The position numbers and the translations under genes are program-made. Below, piece by piece: positions 25,866 through 34,876 of a stretch of 64,000 nucleotides of DNA (position 1 is the stretch's first letter; every line of letters starts with the position of its first letter). The stretch covers positions 248,001-312,000 of the forward strand of contig NZ_FCNU01000032.1 in assembly GCF_001545115.1 (NCBI RefSeq), in the 5' to 3' direction. The notes beneath the pieces are model-generated. The model had not been told where the DNA came from and searched no databases. It was given only the letters and a program-made list of their open reading frames with translations. Origin of the DNA: Candidatus Protochlamydia phocaeensis (GTDB lineage: Bacteria; Chlamydiota; Chlamydiia; Chlamydiales; Parachlamydiaceae).

Positions 25866-26540
25866 TTATTTTAATTCCAATGTCATTCGTACACGAAAAG
25901 CCAAATTTTCTGATAGATTGGAAACCGCAGCTAGGCTTTCAAATAAACGCTGCCATTGACTAAAGGTAATGTAGCTCATTTGTTCCTCGGCCTTAAAGAC
26001 ACTTTTTAATAGCTGCCGCTGAATCAGATCGGCTTCATGTTCGTGATAAGCCACATCATCTACCATCGAACGCACTTTCTCTGCTTCAATCCCGCCAAAT
26101 GAGGATTCTACTAATTCGTGTAATTCTTTAATAATTAACTTAGCCCCATTAAAGGTTTCGATGTTTTTCTGGAGGAACAGTTTAAACTCCTCCTTAAAAA
26201 TAGGCAAGAGTTCTAATGGTTTAAGAGTCGCAATGACTGCAATATCTTCCACTTTATCGGCAATGCTGTCTTGAAGAGCTAAAATTTCCAAGAGATTCTC
26301 TCTGTCTATTGGCAAAAATAAACTTTTAGGTAAATGATTGCGAATATCGTTCTTGATCAAGTCTGCATTATGCTCTAATTCGGAAATTTCGTTTGCAATC
26401 TGCTCGATAAGAGCATAGTCCTTGTGCTCGAGCGCTTCGAAAAGATCGGGAAGCCTATGTACACAGCGCGCAACACTATCCATATGAGATTGAAGAGGAG
26501 CGAAAGGAGAACGTCCAAATAAACTTAAAATGGTTAGCAT
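25866..26540 (-). CDS. DUF47 (PhoU-like) PiT accessory protein
   Basis: A 224-residue helical protein of the DUF47/TIGR00153 family, which is found beside PiT transporters and is believed to control them. Family traits are the N-terminal FGRSPFAPLQ, the two ExxxD/E pairs typical of PhoU-like metal-binding helices (EISELEHNADLIKNDIRNHLP and VAYHEHEADLIQRQL), and LPIDRENLLEILALQDSIADKVED. It directly precedes pit (7 bp). The ATG at 26540 is chosen; a TTG six bases upstream has GAGGA at good spacing and could also be used. Confidence 0.92.
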   Translation of the reverse strand: MLTILSLFGRSPFAPLQSHMDSVARCVHRLPDLFEALEHKDYALIEQIANEISELEHNADLIKNDIRNHLPKSLFLPIDRENLLEILALQDSIADKVEDIAVIATLKPLELLPIFKEEFKLFLQKNIETFNGAKLIIKELHELVESSFGGIEAEKVRSMVDDVAYHEHEADLIQRQLLKSVFKAEEQMSYITFSQWQRLFESLAAVSNLSENLAFRVRMTLELK

Positions 26541-26657
26541 AAACAACCAGTTCCTCTATGAGCTTTTTGCACTCGACCATACTAAAGTCGGATTTCTCAA
26601 TCGAGGAATTTATCATCATGGCTGCTTGCTCCCCCTCTTCTTTCCCTCGCTTTCTCT

Positions 26658-27089
26658 TTAAATACTATTCATTAAATAAATCACGAGAAAAACCCCAATC
26701 AGAAAAACAGCCAGGGTCAACATGATATCAAGCAAGAGGGTGGGACGATAAGCATCGCTATCAATCTGCTTTTCCACTTTTTTATACTTAATAAAAGCCA
26801 ACAGGCATATGAGCACACCGAGAGCAACAAGGAAGACGCCAAAAATTGAAGAATGGCCTTGAATGGCAGAGGAAAAATGAGGGAGAGATGGTAAATGGGA
26901 TTCACCTAAAAGAGAGGCGATTTGCTTCATGAATAAAGAAAATTTTTCTACAACAAAACCGAATGCCATGATCCCTATGCTTGTCCTTATCCAAGCCAAG
27001 AATGTTCGCTCATTCGCCATGTGATCCCTGGGATCGCCCTTCTTTCGGATAATCGGATTACGATCTTGATCTGTCATTTTAAACCCCAT
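26658..27089 (-). CDS. DUF202 (YidH-like) membrane protein
   Basis: A 143-residue membrane protein of the DUF202 family. The hallmark MANERTFLAWIRTSIGIMAFGFVVEKF follows a short charged N-terminus, and two further membrane segments come after (GVFLVALGVLICLLAF and LTLAVFLIGVFLVIYL). Function of the family is not known. Two starts are possible: ATG 27089 and ATG 27077, the second having GGGG six bases upstream. It precedes the DUF47-pit pair by 117 bp on the same strand and may be transcribed with it. Confidence 0.9.
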   Translation of the reverse strand: MGFKMTDQDRNPIIRKKGDPRDHMANERTFLAWIRTSIGIMAFGFVVEKFSLFMKQIASLLGESHLPSLPHFSSAIQGHSSIFGVFLVALGVLICLLAFIKYKKVEKQIDSDAYRPTLLLDIMLTLAVFLIGVFLVIYLMNSI

Positions 27090-27196
27090 TCCTCATTAAA
27101 TAGGTTCAGTCCTTTTCTATTTAATCTAAGAGATAGATTACTGACCAGTTCTATGCATTCATAAACAAATGGAATAGTTAACTGAATTTATAAATT

Positions 27197-27277
27197 TATT
27201 AACCTGAGTTTTTGTTTTTTATCTCCGAAGCTTTAAGCCAGTTCAAAGGACAAAAAATTCAAAATCCGGGTTATAAA
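27197..27277. repeat. Short (internally deleted) copy of palindromic repeat family A
   Basis: TTATTAACCTGAGTTTTTGTTTTTT at the left and GGACAAAAAATTCAAAATCCGGGTTA at the right are the two ends of family A with most of the middle missing. It lies in the 385-bp gap before the ATPase genes, which otherwise shows only AT-rich sequence. Confidence 0.7.
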
Positions 27278-27474
27278 GCTTCTCTTTAAACCCTTTCCTA
27301 ATTATATATTATTTTTTTTATTAACTGACGAATTAAAATTCCTAAAATAGCTCCAAAATACGTCAAAAAGGCGATTAAAAGTAAACCTCATTAAAAATTT
27401 GATAAATTTTGAAGGATCATGCCGATCGATATTCTGCACATTTCTTCTTCCTTTAACTTGAATAAAACGATTTT

Positions 27475-28494
27475 ATGCCTCCTCCTATTTTAAGCGTGCG
27501 CAACCTGACGACGAAACTGCAAATTGGCAAGGATCGTTGGACAATTGTGGATAAATTGGGATTTGACCTTTATCGAGGAAAAACCTTGGCGCTTGTAGGC
27601 GAATCGGGCTGCGGCAAGTCCATGACAGCCCTTTCCTTGATGCGCATTCTTCCCCAGCCGCCCGCCCTTCCGCCTGAAGGTGACGTGATCTACAAGGGAG
27701 CAAATTTGTTAGCTTTAAGCGAAAAAGAGATGCGCCGCATACGAGGCTCTAAGCTTGCCATGATTTTCCAAGATCCCATGAGCGCTTTAAATCCTGTCTA
27801 TACGATAGGCAATCAATTGATAGAAGTGGCTGAAATGCACTTAAATCTATTTGGTAATGAAGCATTAGCACGCGCACGCGACGCCTTGCAGGCAGTCGGT
27901 ATTCCGGATGCCGATAAACGTTTAAGCAACTATCCGCATCAACTCTCCGGCGGACTCAAGCAGCGCATTATGATCGCCATGGCCCTCATGTGCGAACCTG
28001 ACGTCTTAATCGCAGATGAACCCACGACTGCATTAGATGTCACCATTCAAGCCCAAGTTTTGAAATTGATCCGCGATTTGCAAGAAAAGAATGGCATGGC
28101 TCTTCTCCTGATTACCCATGATATGGGTGTCGTCGCTGAAATGGCAGATGATGTGATCGTCATGTATACCGCACAAGGAATTGAAAGAGGGGCATCCGAA
28201 GATATCTTTGAACATTGCGCCCACCCTTATACCCTGGGACTGTTTCAATCGCGGCCTTCCTTGTCCAGCCCCAAAGGCAAGCTAAAACCCATTAAAGGAC
28301 AAGTCCCCTCTTTTCGCCATATGCCATCAGGCTGCCGCTTCCATCCCCGCTGCCCATTTGCCATGGAAAAATGCCGCTCGGGAAATGTGCCCGATTTTAG
28401 CCTAAGCCCAGACCATATCACCAAATGCTGGCTTTATGACCAAAGCGCCGAGAGCCGGCACCAGCTTGAACAGTCTAGCCTGGAGAAAAAATGA
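27475..28494 (+). CDS. Oligopeptide ABC transporter ATPase (OppD-like)
   Basis: A 339-residue ATP-binding subunit. Walker A is GESGCGKS, the signature is LSGGLKQR and Walker B is VLIADEPTTALDV with the H-loop ITHDMG. The C-terminal oligopeptide/dipeptide domain is complete (IKGQVPSF, GCRFHPRCPFAMEKC with the Cys-rich motif that can hold an iron-sulfur cluster or zinc in OppD/DppD). The gene overlaps the next ATPase gene by four bases (ATGA, 28491-28494). No permease is adjacent; the permeases at 15564-18789 in the same orientation are the obvious partners within this window. The start at 27475 has no ribosome binding site. Confidence 0.95.
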   Translation: MPPPILSVRNLTTKLQIGKDRWTIVDKLGFDLYRGKTLALVGESGCGKSMTALSLMRILPQPPALPPEGDVIYKGANLLALSEKEMRRIRGSKLAMIFQDPMSALNPVYTIGNQLIEVAEMHLNLFGNEALARARDALQAVGIPDADKRLSNYPHQLSGGLKQRIMIAMALMCEPDVLIADEPTTALDVTIQAQVLKLIRDLQEKNGMALLLITHDMGVVAEMADDVIVMYTAQGIERGASEDIFEHCAHPYTLGLFQSRPSLSSPKGKLKPIKGQVPSFRHMPSGCRFHPRCPFAMEKCRSGNVPDFSLSPDHITKCWLYDQSAESRHQLEQSSLEKK

Positions 28495-29306
28495 AGCCTT
28501 TATTAGATATTAAAGGCCTTAAAAAATATTTTCCGATTTATGCCGGTTTATTCCGCAAGCAAGTCGGATGGGTTAAAGCCGTAGACGGAATTGATTTTTC
28601 AATTGCGCAAGGAGAGGTATTGGGCATGGTGGGCGAATCGGGCTGCGGCAAAAGCACAGCCGCACGAGCCGCCATCCGGCTTATAGAACCGACAGCGGGG
28701 GAAATCACTTTTATGGATCAGCACCTGATGGCCCTTTCCCCTCAGCAGTTGAAAAACTTGCGGAAAGATATTCAAATGGTTTTTCAAGACCCTTATTCTT
28801 CACTTAATCCACGTAAAACCATCCGCGAAAGCATCGGAGAAGCGCTTCTCTTCCACCAAATCGTGAAAAATAAAGACGAGCAGCTTGAGCGGACTGCAGA
28901 GGTATTAAGCCAAATCGGGCTCTCTCCAGATACGATGGAACGCTATCCGCATGAATTTTCAGGAGGACAGCAGCAACGCATTTGCATCGGGCGGGCGATT
29001 GCCCTGAATCCAAAGCTAATCGTCTGCGATGAAGCTGTCTCAGCATTGGACGTATCCATTCAAGCGCAAATTTTGAACTTGCTAATGGAGCTAAAAGAAA
29101 GGCTTCAGCTAAGCTATCTGTTCATTTCCCACGATCTATCCGTCATTCGCCATATTGCAGACCGCATTGCCGTCCTTTATAAAGGCAAGATAGTAGAAAG
29201 CAGGCCAACTCAGGCCTTATTTGAGAATCCCGAACACCCTTATACGCAGGCTCTTCTATCTGCCATACCCAAAATGAGCCCCAAAAGGCGATCCAAAAGC
29301 ATTTAG
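28491..29306 (+). CDS. Oligopeptide ABC transporter ATPase (OppF-like)
   Basis: A 271-residue ATPase with KKYFPIYAGLFRKQVGWVKAVDGIDFSI at the N-terminus, typical for OppF/DppF. Walker A is GESGCGKS, Q-loop region QMVFQDPYSSLNPR, signature FSGGQQQRICIGRA, Walker B LIVCDEAVSALDV and H-loop ISHDLS. The C-terminal domain is short (stops soon after HPYTQALLSAIP), a bit less than the 300-330 residues common in the family. It forms a heterodimer with the OppD-like protein encoded just before, with which it is translationally coupled. Confidence 0.95.
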   Translation: MKPLLDIKGLKKYFPIYAGLFRKQVGWVKAVDGIDFSIAQGEVLGMVGESGCGKSTAARAAIRLIEPTAGEITFMDQHLMALSPQQLKNLRKDIQMVFQDPYSSLNPRKTIRESIGEALLFHQIVKNKDEQLERTAEVLSQIGLSPDTMERYPHEFSGGQQQRICIGRAIALNPKLIVCDEAVSALDVSIQAQILNLLMELKERLQLSYLFISHDLSVIRHIADRIAVLYKGKIVESRPTQALFENPEHPYTQALLSAIPKMSPKRRSKSI

Positions 29307-29469
29307 CTTAAACGGCGTCTTGCCTCCAGCATAGAAATGACATTCATCAGCTTCTTAAAATAAATCCCTTGCATGACTGGCAGCGCTTCATATTCGGATT
29401 ATTTTCTCAATTAATTCGGAAAATAATTCGAATCTAAAATGCAATCAGTTATGCAAGAGACTTAATATA

Positions 29470-29501
29470 AAGGCCATTTAGGCAGTTGCCTAAATGGCCT
29501 T
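29470..29501. terminator. Bidirectional hairpin terminator
   Basis: AAGGCCATTTAGGCA and TGCCTAAATGGCCTT form a perfect stem of 15 bp with a 2-nt loop. On the minus strand it is followed by TATATT and serves the outer-membrane protein gene; on the plus strand it follows the ATPase operon. Confidence 0.8.
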
Positions 29502-29532
29502 ATAGCAGCAAGCTACGCTTGCAAGGGAAAGC

Positions 29533-30207
29533 TTAGAACGCTTGCGTTAAAGCTACGCCAACACTGTGGTCTTGCGCTTTTTTTCTGCCTTCAAAGAAGG
29601 TGTATTTAACGCCGATTGAAGTTTTCTCTGTCAAACGGTAATCAGCACCAGCAATGGCTTGATAAGCAAATCCATCGCTATGGCCATTAAATCTTACATG
29701 ATTATAGCCATCGCGCGCTTTGATTTGCGCATGAATTTTAGCATAGCCTACGCCTACGCCAACATAAGGAGTAATTCCATATAGGCAATCAGATACTTGA
29801 TCAAAATCATAAAGGACGTTTGCCATGTAAGCCCAAGAATGAGTATGGCCCTTTACTTTGACATGGTGCAAAGAATCATAAGTAGAAAATTCTTCGGATC
29901 TAGTCTTAAGCTCATTTCTTCTATAAGCGATTTCGCCTTCAACACGAACTCCAGAAGAGAATTTATAACCTGCTGATAACGCCCCTGTATAGCCCACTTT
30001 CATTTTTGGCTTCACACCATGAAAATGATGGAAATTCAACCAATTTGCTCCGCCAAAAGCGCCTACATAAAAATGCCCAGGAGCACACTCGTTTACACAA
30101 ACATTCGCACATTCATTTGAATAGGATTCATAACAGGGATTAGCAGAAGCAGTTGATGCGACAAATAAACAGATAACAGATGAAATCAGCGTTAATATTT
30201 TTTTCAT
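29533..30207 (-). CDS. Outer-membrane beta-barrel protein
   Basis: A 224-residue exported protein. A clear signal peptide (KKILTLISSVICLFVASTASA, cleavage about residue 22-23) is followed by a Cys-containing stretch (NPCYESYSNECANVCVNEC, four cysteines), then the alternating pattern of an eight-stranded OmpA/Opa-like barrel: HFYVGAFGGANW, GYTGALSAGYKF, VRVEGEIAYRR, ITPYVGVGVGYAKI, FAYQAIAGADYRL, TSIGVKYTFFEGR and a final HSVGVALTQAF with terminal Phe. The cysteine cluster fits the disulfide cross-linked chlamydial envelope. ATG 30207 has AGGA seven bases upstream and is preferred to a TTG two codons earlier. Confidence 0.85.
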   Translation of the reverse strand: MKKILTLISSVICLFVASTASANPCYESYSNECANVCVNECAPGHFYVGAFGGANWLNFHHFHGVKPKMKVGYTGALSAGYKFSSGVRVEGEIAYRRNELKTRSEEFSTYDSLHHVKVKGHTHSWAYMANVLYDFDQVSDCLYGITPYVGVGVGYAKIHAQIKARDGYNHVRFNGHSDGFAYQAIAGADYRLTEKTSIGVKYTFFEGRKKAQDHSVGVALTQAF

Positions 30208-30446
30208 AATCAATTCCTATATAAGATTAATTTCAAATTTGTTTTCAAAACAAAAACACCTTTTTAATTGGAAAACTCCAACTAATAAGGGGACATATGT
30301 AATCACATGAATTAGTTTTAGTAAAGACTAAAAATTTAAAAAAATTAATTGTAAAATTTCAATTAACATAATTGATCGTAAATAAAAGTTTTAAAAGAAA
30401 GAAAAAGAAAGAGAAGATACTTTATAAATATCGGATTATAAGAATG

Positions 30447-31931
30447 TTAGTGGAATTTCTTGCGTTGCTGTGTATTGCCAAGTTGCAGGGCGATGCGGTA
30501 CTTTGCAACTGTGCGTCGTGCGCAATTAATTCCTCTTTGCTTTAATAAAGTTGAAATTTTCTCATCGGAAAGAGGGTGTTGTTTATCTTCGGCTGCAATC
30601 ATGTCCAAAATGGCATCTTTGACCGTTTTAGCCGATAAATCTTCTCCTTCTTCCGAGATATATTTTGTCGTGAAGAAAGCGCGCAGAGGAAAGATTCCGC
30701 GAGGGCTGTTGATATATTTATTTGCCACCGTACGGGCGATTGTGGACTCATGCAGATTTAATTCATCCGCTAGCATTTTCATTGTCAGGGGCTTCAGCGT
30801 CCCATTCGGCTTCATAAAGAAATCATACTGCTTCTGTGCAAGGGATTGGGCGATTCTTTCAATGGTGGAATAACGCTGCTGCAGGTTGCGTACAAGCCAG
30901 CGAGCAGAGAAAAGATGTCGTTTGAGAAAATGCTTGGTTTCAGAAGCGGTGGACGGATCATTCAATAAGTGCAAATAGCGGTGATTGAGCCGCAAATTGG
31001 GAGCGCGGTCGCGGTCGACTTCTACGATAAGCTGATCCCCCTCTTGGCGCAGGCTTACATCGGGAACAATTGGCTGAGTGGGGCGGGAAGAGAAGTGCAT
31101 GCCTGGATGCAAATCCAATTTGGCAATATCTTTTTCAATTGCTTTTTGAATGTCTTCATAAGAGCATTTTAATGTTTTTTGGATAGCAGGAATATGATTG
31201 TGCAAAAGGTCGTCATAATGATCTTGCAGAAGCTGATAGGCAAGCGTATGTTCTTTATGCAGGCAGCGCATTTGGATGAGCAAAGACTCCTGAATACTCG
31301 AGGCTCCTACTCCATAAGGTTCGAAGGTTTGAATTTCTCTTAAGACCTTTTTAACCTCTTGATCGGGCAAATGATGAAGCACACAGATTTCCTGGAGAGG
31401 GGTTTTTAAAAAACCGAATTCATCGATATAGCCGATCAAAATCTTGGCTATTTCTCGTTCCTCGGCATTTTCAAAAGAATCCCTAGCTTGGCTCATGAGC
31501 TGTTCATATAAACTTGGCTCTGCGCATATTGAATTTTCCAGATAAGCTTTCAATTTGTCTTCTTCTGATGAACGCTTAAGAGGAGGATTTTCATTAGCAG
31601 AAAAGTGATCGCGTAGATCCTCTTCCAAACGCGTTAAAATGCTTAAGTCCCGGTCGTCAATGACAATTTCTTTCTCTTCTTCACCCCTTTCCGCGATTTT
31701 TTCCTCTCCGGTACTCCCCTCTTCTTTATCGCCGCTTTCCTCATTTATTTCTAAAAGAGGATTCAAGACAATTTGCTCTTCAATAAAAGGTTCCAATTCC
31801 ATGACTGGCATCTGCAGCAAACGAATAGCTTGTTGCATATGAGCAGACATAATGAGGCGTTGTGTAAGATTGAGCGCTTGCTTTTGCTGTTGCTGCAATT
31901 GCATAGCAGGAAGTTCGGGTTTAGAGCTCAT
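30447..31931 (-). CDS. rpoN: RNA polymerase sigma-54 factor
   Basis: A 494-residue sigma-54. The Gln-rich activator-contact region I is at the N-terminus (MQLQQQQKQALNLTQRL, LLQMPVMELEPFI), followed by an acidic region II. The core-binding domain shows GYIDEFGFL and DLHPGMHFSSRP. The helix-turn-helix (LADELNLHESTIARTVANKYINSPRG) and the RpoN box ARRTVAKYR at residues 471-479 are intact. It should direct transcription at -24/-12 promoters together with an AtoC-like activator located elsewhere. The ATG at 31931 follows AAGAAGGTATAT. It is divergent from a partner-switching fusion protein gene. Confidence 0.97.
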   Translation of the reverse strand: MSSKPELPAMQLQQQQKQALNLTQRLIMSAHMQQAIRLLQMPVMELEPFIEEQIVLNPLLEINEESGDKEEGSTGEEKIAERGEEEKEIVIDDRDLSILTRLEEDLRDHFSANENPPLKRSSEEDKLKAYLENSICAEPSLYEQLMSQARDSFENAEEREIAKILIGYIDEFGFLKTPLQEICVLHHLPDQEVKKVLREIQTFEPYGVGASSIQESLLIQMRCLHKEHTLAYQLLQDHYDDLLHNHIPAIQKTLKCSYEDIQKAIEKDIAKLDLHPGMHFSSRPTQPIVPDVSLRQEGDQLIVEVDRDRAPNLRLNHRYLHLLNDPSTASETKHFLKRHLFSARWLVRNLQQRYSTIERIAQSLAQKQYDFFMKPNGTLKPLTMKMLADELNLHESTIARTVANKYINSPRGIFPLRAFFTTKYISEEGEDLSAKTVKDAILDMIAAEDKQHPLSDEKISTLLKQRGINCARRTVAKYRIALQLGNTQQRKKFH

Positions 31932-32272
31932 ATATACCTTCTTTTATTCTCTTTTATCTTAACACAACTAAGCTTGACAATAAAAAATTTTTATTGATTC
32001 TAAAGTTGATGAATAGGAGAAGAGGAAAGAATGATAATTTACTCAATGGCGGTCTCTTACCCCTTCTTATCCTTAATGCGTATACAGTCGGCCAAGAAGG
32101 ATTAACCGTTTGCGATGGCGAACGTCTATCGATTAAACGGCTCTTCTATGGAGATGGGAAAAAGAACGGCTTGGCAAAGAGCAGTCCCCATCTTTAAAAC
32201 GCCAGTTTTAGCAGATGACTTTAAATAATCTAACTTAAGCCTAAGTGGCATGCCATTTAAAGGAAAAAAGCA
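31932..32272. other. Divergent intergenic region rpoN / partner-switching gene
   Basis: 341 bp without a convincing gene. A short palindrome of CAATAAAAA and TTTTTATTG lies at 31978-31996. On the minus strand TTGTCA with GATAAA 16 bp further could be the rpoN promoter, weakly. A short plus-strand ORF in the gap has no ribosome site and no recognisable product. Confidence 0.4.
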
Positions 32273-33802
32273 ATGGTCGGGAAGACTGTGCAAGATTCTG
32301 AGCTCTTGGAGCATCTTTATCAGAAGCTTTTGACTGCGCTTCCTTCGGAAACTTCCAGTTTCACTGTCGATAAATTTTACTTAGCCCCTCAAAATCAAGC
32401 CATCTTTTTTGATGTGACTTCTTTATCCTCGACGATAATCGATGTATTGATTGGATATACGCCCTTATCTCAACCAGCTGGTTTAATTGTTTCGGCGGCC
32501 ATTAAATTTGCCCTCCGTCGCCTTTCTCCTTCTTATTTAAAAGGCTACTATCTTAATAGGGATCATTTATGGGAAAAGACTTTTTTAACACCCCAAGAAA
32601 TCATTGAAACTTTGCAGAAAGATCTCTTTCCAATCCTCAAAGATTTAAATATCTCTATTTCTTTATTCTATGCCCGTATCAATTTGGCCTACCAAACCTT
32701 GACATACCTAAACTGCGGATTAGGAGATGTCTTACAAATTAATCGAGGCCTCGAAACAGTGCGCTTGGAATCCTGCCAGGATCCTTTAAATCCGTTAATC
32801 GACCAACCCCTACAATTAATTCACACGTTGGTCCATCCCGGGGATTGGTTCCTTTTTTGCACAAACGAACAATTAAAAGAAGAGGCCATTAAAATCATTA
32901 AGAGCCACTTTCAATCCGATGCGCAGCATTTAACCAGTAAGCTTCGAGAGAAGGCCGGCTCTTTTTCTCCCTCTTCCGGAAAAGGAGAACATTTTCTTCT
33001 TGCCATCAAAATCAAAGAAAACCAATTTCCCTCCTTACTGCCTTCTAAGACGGCAAAGTTTTCTAGCGACTTATCGCAACTTCAATCAGTCCGCTCCTTT
33101 GTCCATCAAGTCTGCCAGAACATTCCTAGCGACTTTGAAAAGATCGGATGGGAGCTCCAGTTAGCGGTTAACGAAATTTTCTGCAATATTGTCAAATATG
33201 GTTATACCGATCAATCTAAAGGAGAGATTCTCATTGAAGCTCAACTAAATAATGAGGGAATCTATTTTACGCTTTCTGATAAAGGCAAAGCCTTTAATCC
33301 TTCGGAGATTAAGCATCCCAATTTAGCAGGGGAACTAGAAAGCGGGTTTGGCTTTTTCATCGTCCAACAGCTCACAAATCAAATTGCTTATATGCCTAAA
33401 GCATTGCCAAATGGATGGAATCATTTTCGCATTTTTAAACGCTACTTTTCTGAAGAGGAATGCATGCAATTCACACATTACATTCAAGACAAAATCTTAA
33501 TCATTACACCTCAAGGAGAAAATTTGGATGCCAAAGGCGCACCCGCTTTTAAAGAAGGAGTTTTAGAACTCGTTCGTGCAACAGGTTTATCCCAGTTGAT
33601 CTTTGATCTAAATAAGCTTTACTTCATCGATAGTTCTGGACTAGGGTCATTTCTGGCCGTGCAAAGGACCTTGCATAATCAAGGAGGAAAGCTGAAGCTT
33701 GTTAATTTGAATAAGCACATCAAGGCCATGTTTGAGCTTGTTTCCATGAATCGCATCTTTGATATTTTTGATACTGTTGATGAAGCTGCCAAATCCTTTT
33801 AA
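32273..33802 (+). CDS. Fused partner-switching regulator: PP2C-like, HATPase (RsbW-like) and STAS (RsbV-like) domains
   Basis: A 509-residue cytoplasmic protein that seems to combine three elements of an Rsb partner-switching pathway. Residues about 1-250 resemble a SpoIIE/RsbU PP2C phosphatase (YLNCGLGDVLQINRG, HPGDWFLFCTNEQL), but the metal ligands appear altered: the usual TDG is TNE. Residues about 265-400 are a GHKL anti-sigma-type kinase: N-box with E301 and N305 (LAVNEIFCNIVKYGY), G1 SDKGKAFNP and GFGFFIVQQL. Residues about 405-509 form a STAS domain with the phosphoacceptor region FIDSSGLGSF (S454/S455). Chlamydia encodes RsbU, RsbW and RsbV separately, so a single-chain version is notable. 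It is divergent from rpoN. No transmembrane segment is seen. Start: ATG 32273 with AAAGGAAAAAAGC upstream. Confidence 0.8.
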   Translation: MVGKTVQDSELLEHLYQKLLTALPSETSSFTVDKFYLAPQNQAIFFDVTSLSSTIIDVLIGYTPLSQPAGLIVSAAIKFALRRLSPSYLKGYYLNRDHLWEKTFLTPQEIIETLQKDLFPILKDLNISISLFYARINLAYQTLTYLNCGLGDVLQINRGLETVRLESCQDPLNPLIDQPLQLIHTLVHPGDWFLFCTNEQLKEEAIKIIKSHFQSDAQHLTSKLREKAGSFSPSSGKGEHFLLAIKIKENQFPSLLPSKTAKFSSDLSQLQSVRSFVHQVCQNIPSDFEKIGWELQLAVNEIFCNIVKYGYTDQSKGEILIEAQLNNEGIYFTLSDKGKAFNPSEIKHPNLAGELESGFGFFIVQQLTNQIAYMPKALPNGWNHFRIFKRYFSEEECMQFTHYIQDKILIITPQGENLDAKGAPAFKEGVLELVRATGLSQLIFDLNKLYFIDSSGLGSFLAVQRTLHNQGGKLKLVNLNKHIKAMFELVSMNRIFDIFDTVDEAAKSF

Positions 33803-33971
33803 GGGAAAGAAAAAATATAAATTTTAGCTCCATATCGTCTATCAGTCGCTTGGCTTCTTTTCCATGAGAGAATCTATCTTTAGATAAAGGCAAGGAAGGA
33901 AGGCCTGTGTTTGATGACTTAGCCCATACGTTCATGTTCTTAAATTTTATAGCTAATATGCGGAGGTCTCT

Positions 33972-34784
33972 ATGCAAACAACGTATTTCAACAAGTATTC
34001 TTTTTATACATTATTGAGTTTAACCCTCTTCTCGTTCTCTGGCTTATCTGCTCAGTCTTATCAAAGCTCCGGTACAGCTTCCAGTATGCATTCTGATCAA
34101 AATCAGAATTTGCCTAATCAAAATCAAAAAAATGCGAATCCCAAAACTCCTAATACTTATCCTCCTCAAAGCAATAAGGACTCCTCTTCTCCAGGAAGGG
34201 AAGAGATCGCTTATCAAGACAACCAAGAGTATCAGTACGAAGAATATATTAACGAACATCCTCGCCGTGATCATTTCACAGGGGATTGGGACTATAAAGA
34301 GAGCTGGCGCCATAATCGAGATGCTTTCTATAAAGGGGAAACACAAGCCCAAGCCTACCGTGAAAACCATCCTTACGGTCCTCCAGGAATTGGCTATGAT
34401 GCCGGCGATGATCGCTATCAGACGCGTAGACAAGGCTATTACAATGGGAATAATGGCAACTATGGTTACTATAGAAACAACTATAATGGCTATAGGAACA
34501 ATAATTATAGCGGTTATAGCAATTATACAGGCTATAACAATTACAATGGATATGGTTCTGAAAATAGCGGCTATTATCAAAACCAACCTTACTTCCAAGG
34601 CCAGTCTTATCAGAATCAATCCTATTACCAAGCCCAGCCTTATCAAAACCAGGTTAACTACCAAAATCAACCGTATGAAAACCAGTCTTATTATCGAAAC
34701 CAATCCTATAACTCATCCTATAACCCAGGCGGCCCCTTTGTCAGCCAACCAGGCTATAGCGGTTATTCATCCTATAATCGATAA
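33972..34784 (+). CDS. Secreted Tyr/Asn/Gln/Gly-rich protein, paralogue 1
   Basis: A 270-residue protein with a signal peptide (YTLLSLTLFSFSGLSA, cleavage near residue 27). The ATG follows a strong GGAGGTCTCT. The mature part starts with an Asn/Gln/Pro-rich linker, then contains a conserved block GDWDYKESWRHNRDAFYKGE which is shared with the next gene (DWDYRENWRADRDDYLKGG). The second half is low-complexity, dominated by Tyr, Asn, Gln and Gly, with repeats of the type YQNQPY / YQNQSYY and GYNNYNGY. This composition is prion-like or coat-like and suggests an assembled extracellular or envelope material, possibly using tyrosine stacking or cross-linking. There is no known family that I can name. 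92 bp separate it from its paralogue. Confidence 0.8.
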   Translation: MQTTYFNKYSFYTLLSLTLFSFSGLSAQSYQSSGTASSMHSDQNQNLPNQNQKNANPKTPNTYPPQSNKDSSSPGREEIAYQDNQEYQYEEYINEHPRRDHFTGDWDYKESWRHNRDAFYKGETQAQAYRENHPYGPPGIGYDAGDDRYQTRRQGYYNGNNGNYGYYRNNYNGYRNNNYSGYSNYTGYNNYNGYGSENSGYYQNQPYFQGQSYQNQSYYQAQPYQNQVNYQNQPYENQSYYRNQSYNSSYNPGGPFVSQPGYSGYSSYNR

Positions 34785-34803
34785 CCAAGCAGTTAAAATT
34801 AAA

Positions 34804-34829
34804 CAGCCTAGGTTATTTTGCCTAGGCTG
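34804..34829 (+). terminator. Hairpin after paralogue 1
   Basis: CAGCCTAGG and CCTAGGCTG form a 9-bp stem with an 8-nt loop. No U-tract follows, so termination may be partial and the second paralogue may be read through. Confidence 0.5.
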
Positions 34830-34876
34830 CTAAAGTATAAAGACATTCTATTGCCATTTTAGTTATTTGGAGGTTT

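Noticed and set aside
29533-30240. Possible TATATA promoter directly before the outer-membrane protein gene
   Set aside because: It lies so close to the start codon that the transcript would begin in the ribosome site.
34044-34833. Long ORFs antisense to, and in another frame of, tyrosine-rich paralogue 1
   Set aside because: They are products of the low-complexity Tyr/Asn/Gln codons; the signal peptide and ribosome site support only the annotated frame.
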